From Sphingobacteriaceae bacterium (lineage in GTDB: Bacteria; Bacteroidota; Bacteroidia; B-17B0; Aurantibacillaceae), in contig CANKBS010000020.1 in assembly GCA_947480015.1 (NCBI GenBank), forward strand, positions 1 to 64,000: a stretch of DNA of 64,000 nt, given 5' to 3'. Below, piece after piece: positions 62,241 through 64,000 of the stretch. A program made the position numbers and the translations under genes. Under the pieces are notes generated by a model, which was given only the letters and a program-made list of their open reading frames with translations, was not told the DNA's origin and ran no database searches. Every line of letters begins with the position of its first letter. Position 1 is the first letter of the stretch.

Positions 62241-62569
62241 GTGAACGCTAATCCTAAAGCTGTAATTTTTAATTTCAAAGACAGAAATCGTGTTTCCAAT
62301 AAACCACATGGCAACCCCTTCATTTTCCATAATTTGAAATCATTACAAAATATGGAATTATAAAATTTTTAAACGCGAATTAACATTTGTCTGTTTTTAT
62401 TAAACCTAATGACAAGTTTTTGTTAATTGAACGCCCGTTTTGGTGAATAAAAGCGAATTCGTCGATAAAAACAGTATCTTTATCTGCAAAATCAAAAAAA
62501 AGACGGTAAATGTCGGTGGTTTTAACTTTTTCAATATCTTTAGGTGTTAAATAAATACAAATACAAAAT

Positions 62570-64000
62570 ATGCGATACATACTTATTTTTCTATTTATTG
62601 GAATTGAATTTCTAGGCTTCAGTCAGGCGCCGGCTTTTATTAATTATCAGGGTATTGCCCGTGATGATAAGGGTGCGCCAAAAGGCAACCAAGCGATAGC
62701 ACTGCGTTTTGAAATTTTGCAGGGTTCTTCTTCCGGTAATGTTATCTACACCGAAGATCAAGCAACCGGCATAACAACCAATTCATTGGGATTGTTTAGT
62801 ACTCAAATTGGTAAAAACGCCAACTTGGCTACTGTTAACTGGTCGGCCGGCCCATACTATTTGCGTGTCTCGATGGATATGACAGGAGGAGCCACTTATG
62901 TATCTCTTGGTTCGCAAGCCATTAGCTCTGTACCTTTTGCATTATCAGCGCCGGCCCCCTCACTTTCATACAGCAATAATATTTTAAGTATAGGTGGTAA
63001 TACCATTGGTATCACTACAGCTCAGCAGGTTTCAATTAGTGCTGGCAGTAATGTTACAGTAACAGGCGGACCAATTTATACCATTTCAACAGCATCACAG
63101 ACCCCTCAGGTTTTTCAAACGCTTGCTCTTAGTGCTAATAATGCCAGCTTAGGTATTAGTGGCGGAAACACCATTGCCTTACCGGCAGGATTACCACCAT
63201 CCAATGTTACATCAACATCCGGTATAGCTTCGGTTAGTTCAATCGGACAAAATTCATTTAACGTGAATGTGCCGGCTCCTTCATATAATGCAGCTTCTGG
63301 CGTTTTATCATTTGGTTCAAACACAACCAACGTTGTACCTAATTTAGGTTTGACCTCGGGTATTTTGTATGTTGGACCAACCTCCAATTCCATCAGTTTA
63401 CCGGCAGCGGTAAGTGTTTTGGGCACCGGTATTGCAACGGTAACAGGCGGACCAGCCTATATGGTAAATGTGCCGCAACCAAGTTTAGCCATTTCGGGAA
63501 ATTCATTAATGATTAGTATAGTTGGCGGTAACTCGGTGACTATTCCAACAGCGCCAACTATATCGGCCACGCCGGGTGGTATCGTTTCGGTGAGTGCCGG
63601 ACCAAATTATGCGGTTACAGTGCCATCACCAACCTATAACGGAACCGTATTAACCATAGGAGCGGTTACGACAACCATTGCACCAACGGTAGCCTTAACA
63701 AGCGGCACACTGCTAACCGTTGGTCCACTTTCCAATTCAGTAAGTTTATCGGCACTTGGTCCATGGCGTCAGGGTGCGGGCAGTGTAACCCTTGCTACTG
63801 CGAGCGATAACGTGGCCATTAATACGCCGGGTGCGCCCAGTGCCAAATTAGATATTTCGGGCGGTGCCGCGGGTCTTTTATCTGCCTTAAAAGCCGATAA
63901 CCCCAATGCCGCCAATGCTAATCCAACCGCCGATTTTTCGTCAAGCGGTGTGTTAGGTTTACGAGTAATCAATAACAATGCCGGTGGTGTTGCCGGTAAT
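62570..64000 (+). CDS. Large repetitive secreted protein, tail-fibre/adhesin-like (3' end outside window)
   Basis: Frame read codon by codon and open from ATG 62570 to 64000 (477 codons): MRYILIFLFIGIEFLGFSQAPAFINYQGIARDDKGAPKGNQAIALRFEI...; absent from the supplied ORF track because it runs off the window. Confidence 0.88.
   Translation, partial: MRYILIFLFIGIEFLGFSQAPAFINYQGIARDDKGAPKGNQAIALRFEILQGSSSGNVIYTEDQATGITTNSLGLFSTQIGKNANLATVNWSAGPYYLRVSMDMTGGATYVSLGSQAISSVPFALSAPAPSLSYSNNILSIGGNTIGITTAQQVSISAGSNVTVTGGPIYTISTASQTPQVFQTLALSANNASLGISGGNTIALPAGLPPSNVTSTSGIASVSSIGQNSFNVNVPAPSYNAASGVLSFGSNTTNVVPNLGLTSGILYVGPTSNSISLPAAVSVLGTGIATVTGGPAYMVNVPQPSLAISGNSLMISIVGGNSVTIPTAPTISATPGGIVSVSAGPNYAVTVPSPTYNGTVLTIGAVTTTIAPTVALTSGTLLTVGPLSNSVSLSALGPWRQGAGSVTLATASDNVAINTPGAPSAKLDISGGAAGLLSALKADNPNAANANPTADFSSSGVLGLRVINNNAGGVAGN

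Noticed and set aside
62380-62580. 66-aa minus-strand ORF
   Set aside because: Overlaps the start of the 62570 gene, low-complexity composition, no recognisable domain; could not be supported.
63115-63978. Minus-strand ORFs at 63115-63426 and 63769-63978
   Set aside because: Antisense to the open repetitive frame starting at 62570, which has a signal peptide and coherent repeats.

Overview
This is a Bacteroidota-type chromosomal window: type IX secretion (T9SS) C-terminal sorting domains, TAnnTTTG promoters, low GC. It is mostly housekeeping genes (cysteine desulfurase, frr, cold-shock protein, clpP, tcdA, tatD-like, RluA-family synthase, pyrG-rimM, ppx/gppA-like, ribF, atpD-atpC, recG). Interspersed are about eight T9SS cargo proteins, glycosyltransferases, two TPR/PD40/SPOR-like paralogs, two YD-like repeat paralogs and one tRNA-Ser(GCU). 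I see no CRISPR array, prophage, transposase or recognisable defence operon. The most unusual material is intergenic. (1) Degenerate short-unit arrays, mostly heptameric, begin at or just after stop codons. The unit differs by locus (ATTRAAR, ARCCAAG, GTTCAAA, TTTAGTG, GTTAAG and others) but most can be phased to end in AAG or TAG. (2) A family of dispersed modules (CCCTTCGACAGGCTCAGGGTGAC, a variant carrying a 22-nt string repeated exactly elsewhere, and CTTATATGACCTTA..CTTATGTGGTTC) is embedded in those arrays. (3) A roughly 90-bp two-hairpin repeat occurs in inverted orientation upstream of pyrG and directly abutting the recG start codon. (4) The tRNA-Ser neighbourhood is dense in hairpins and carries a 13-nt duplication of the tRNA 3' end. 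All calls come from reading the sequence and the supplied ORF track; no database search was run.
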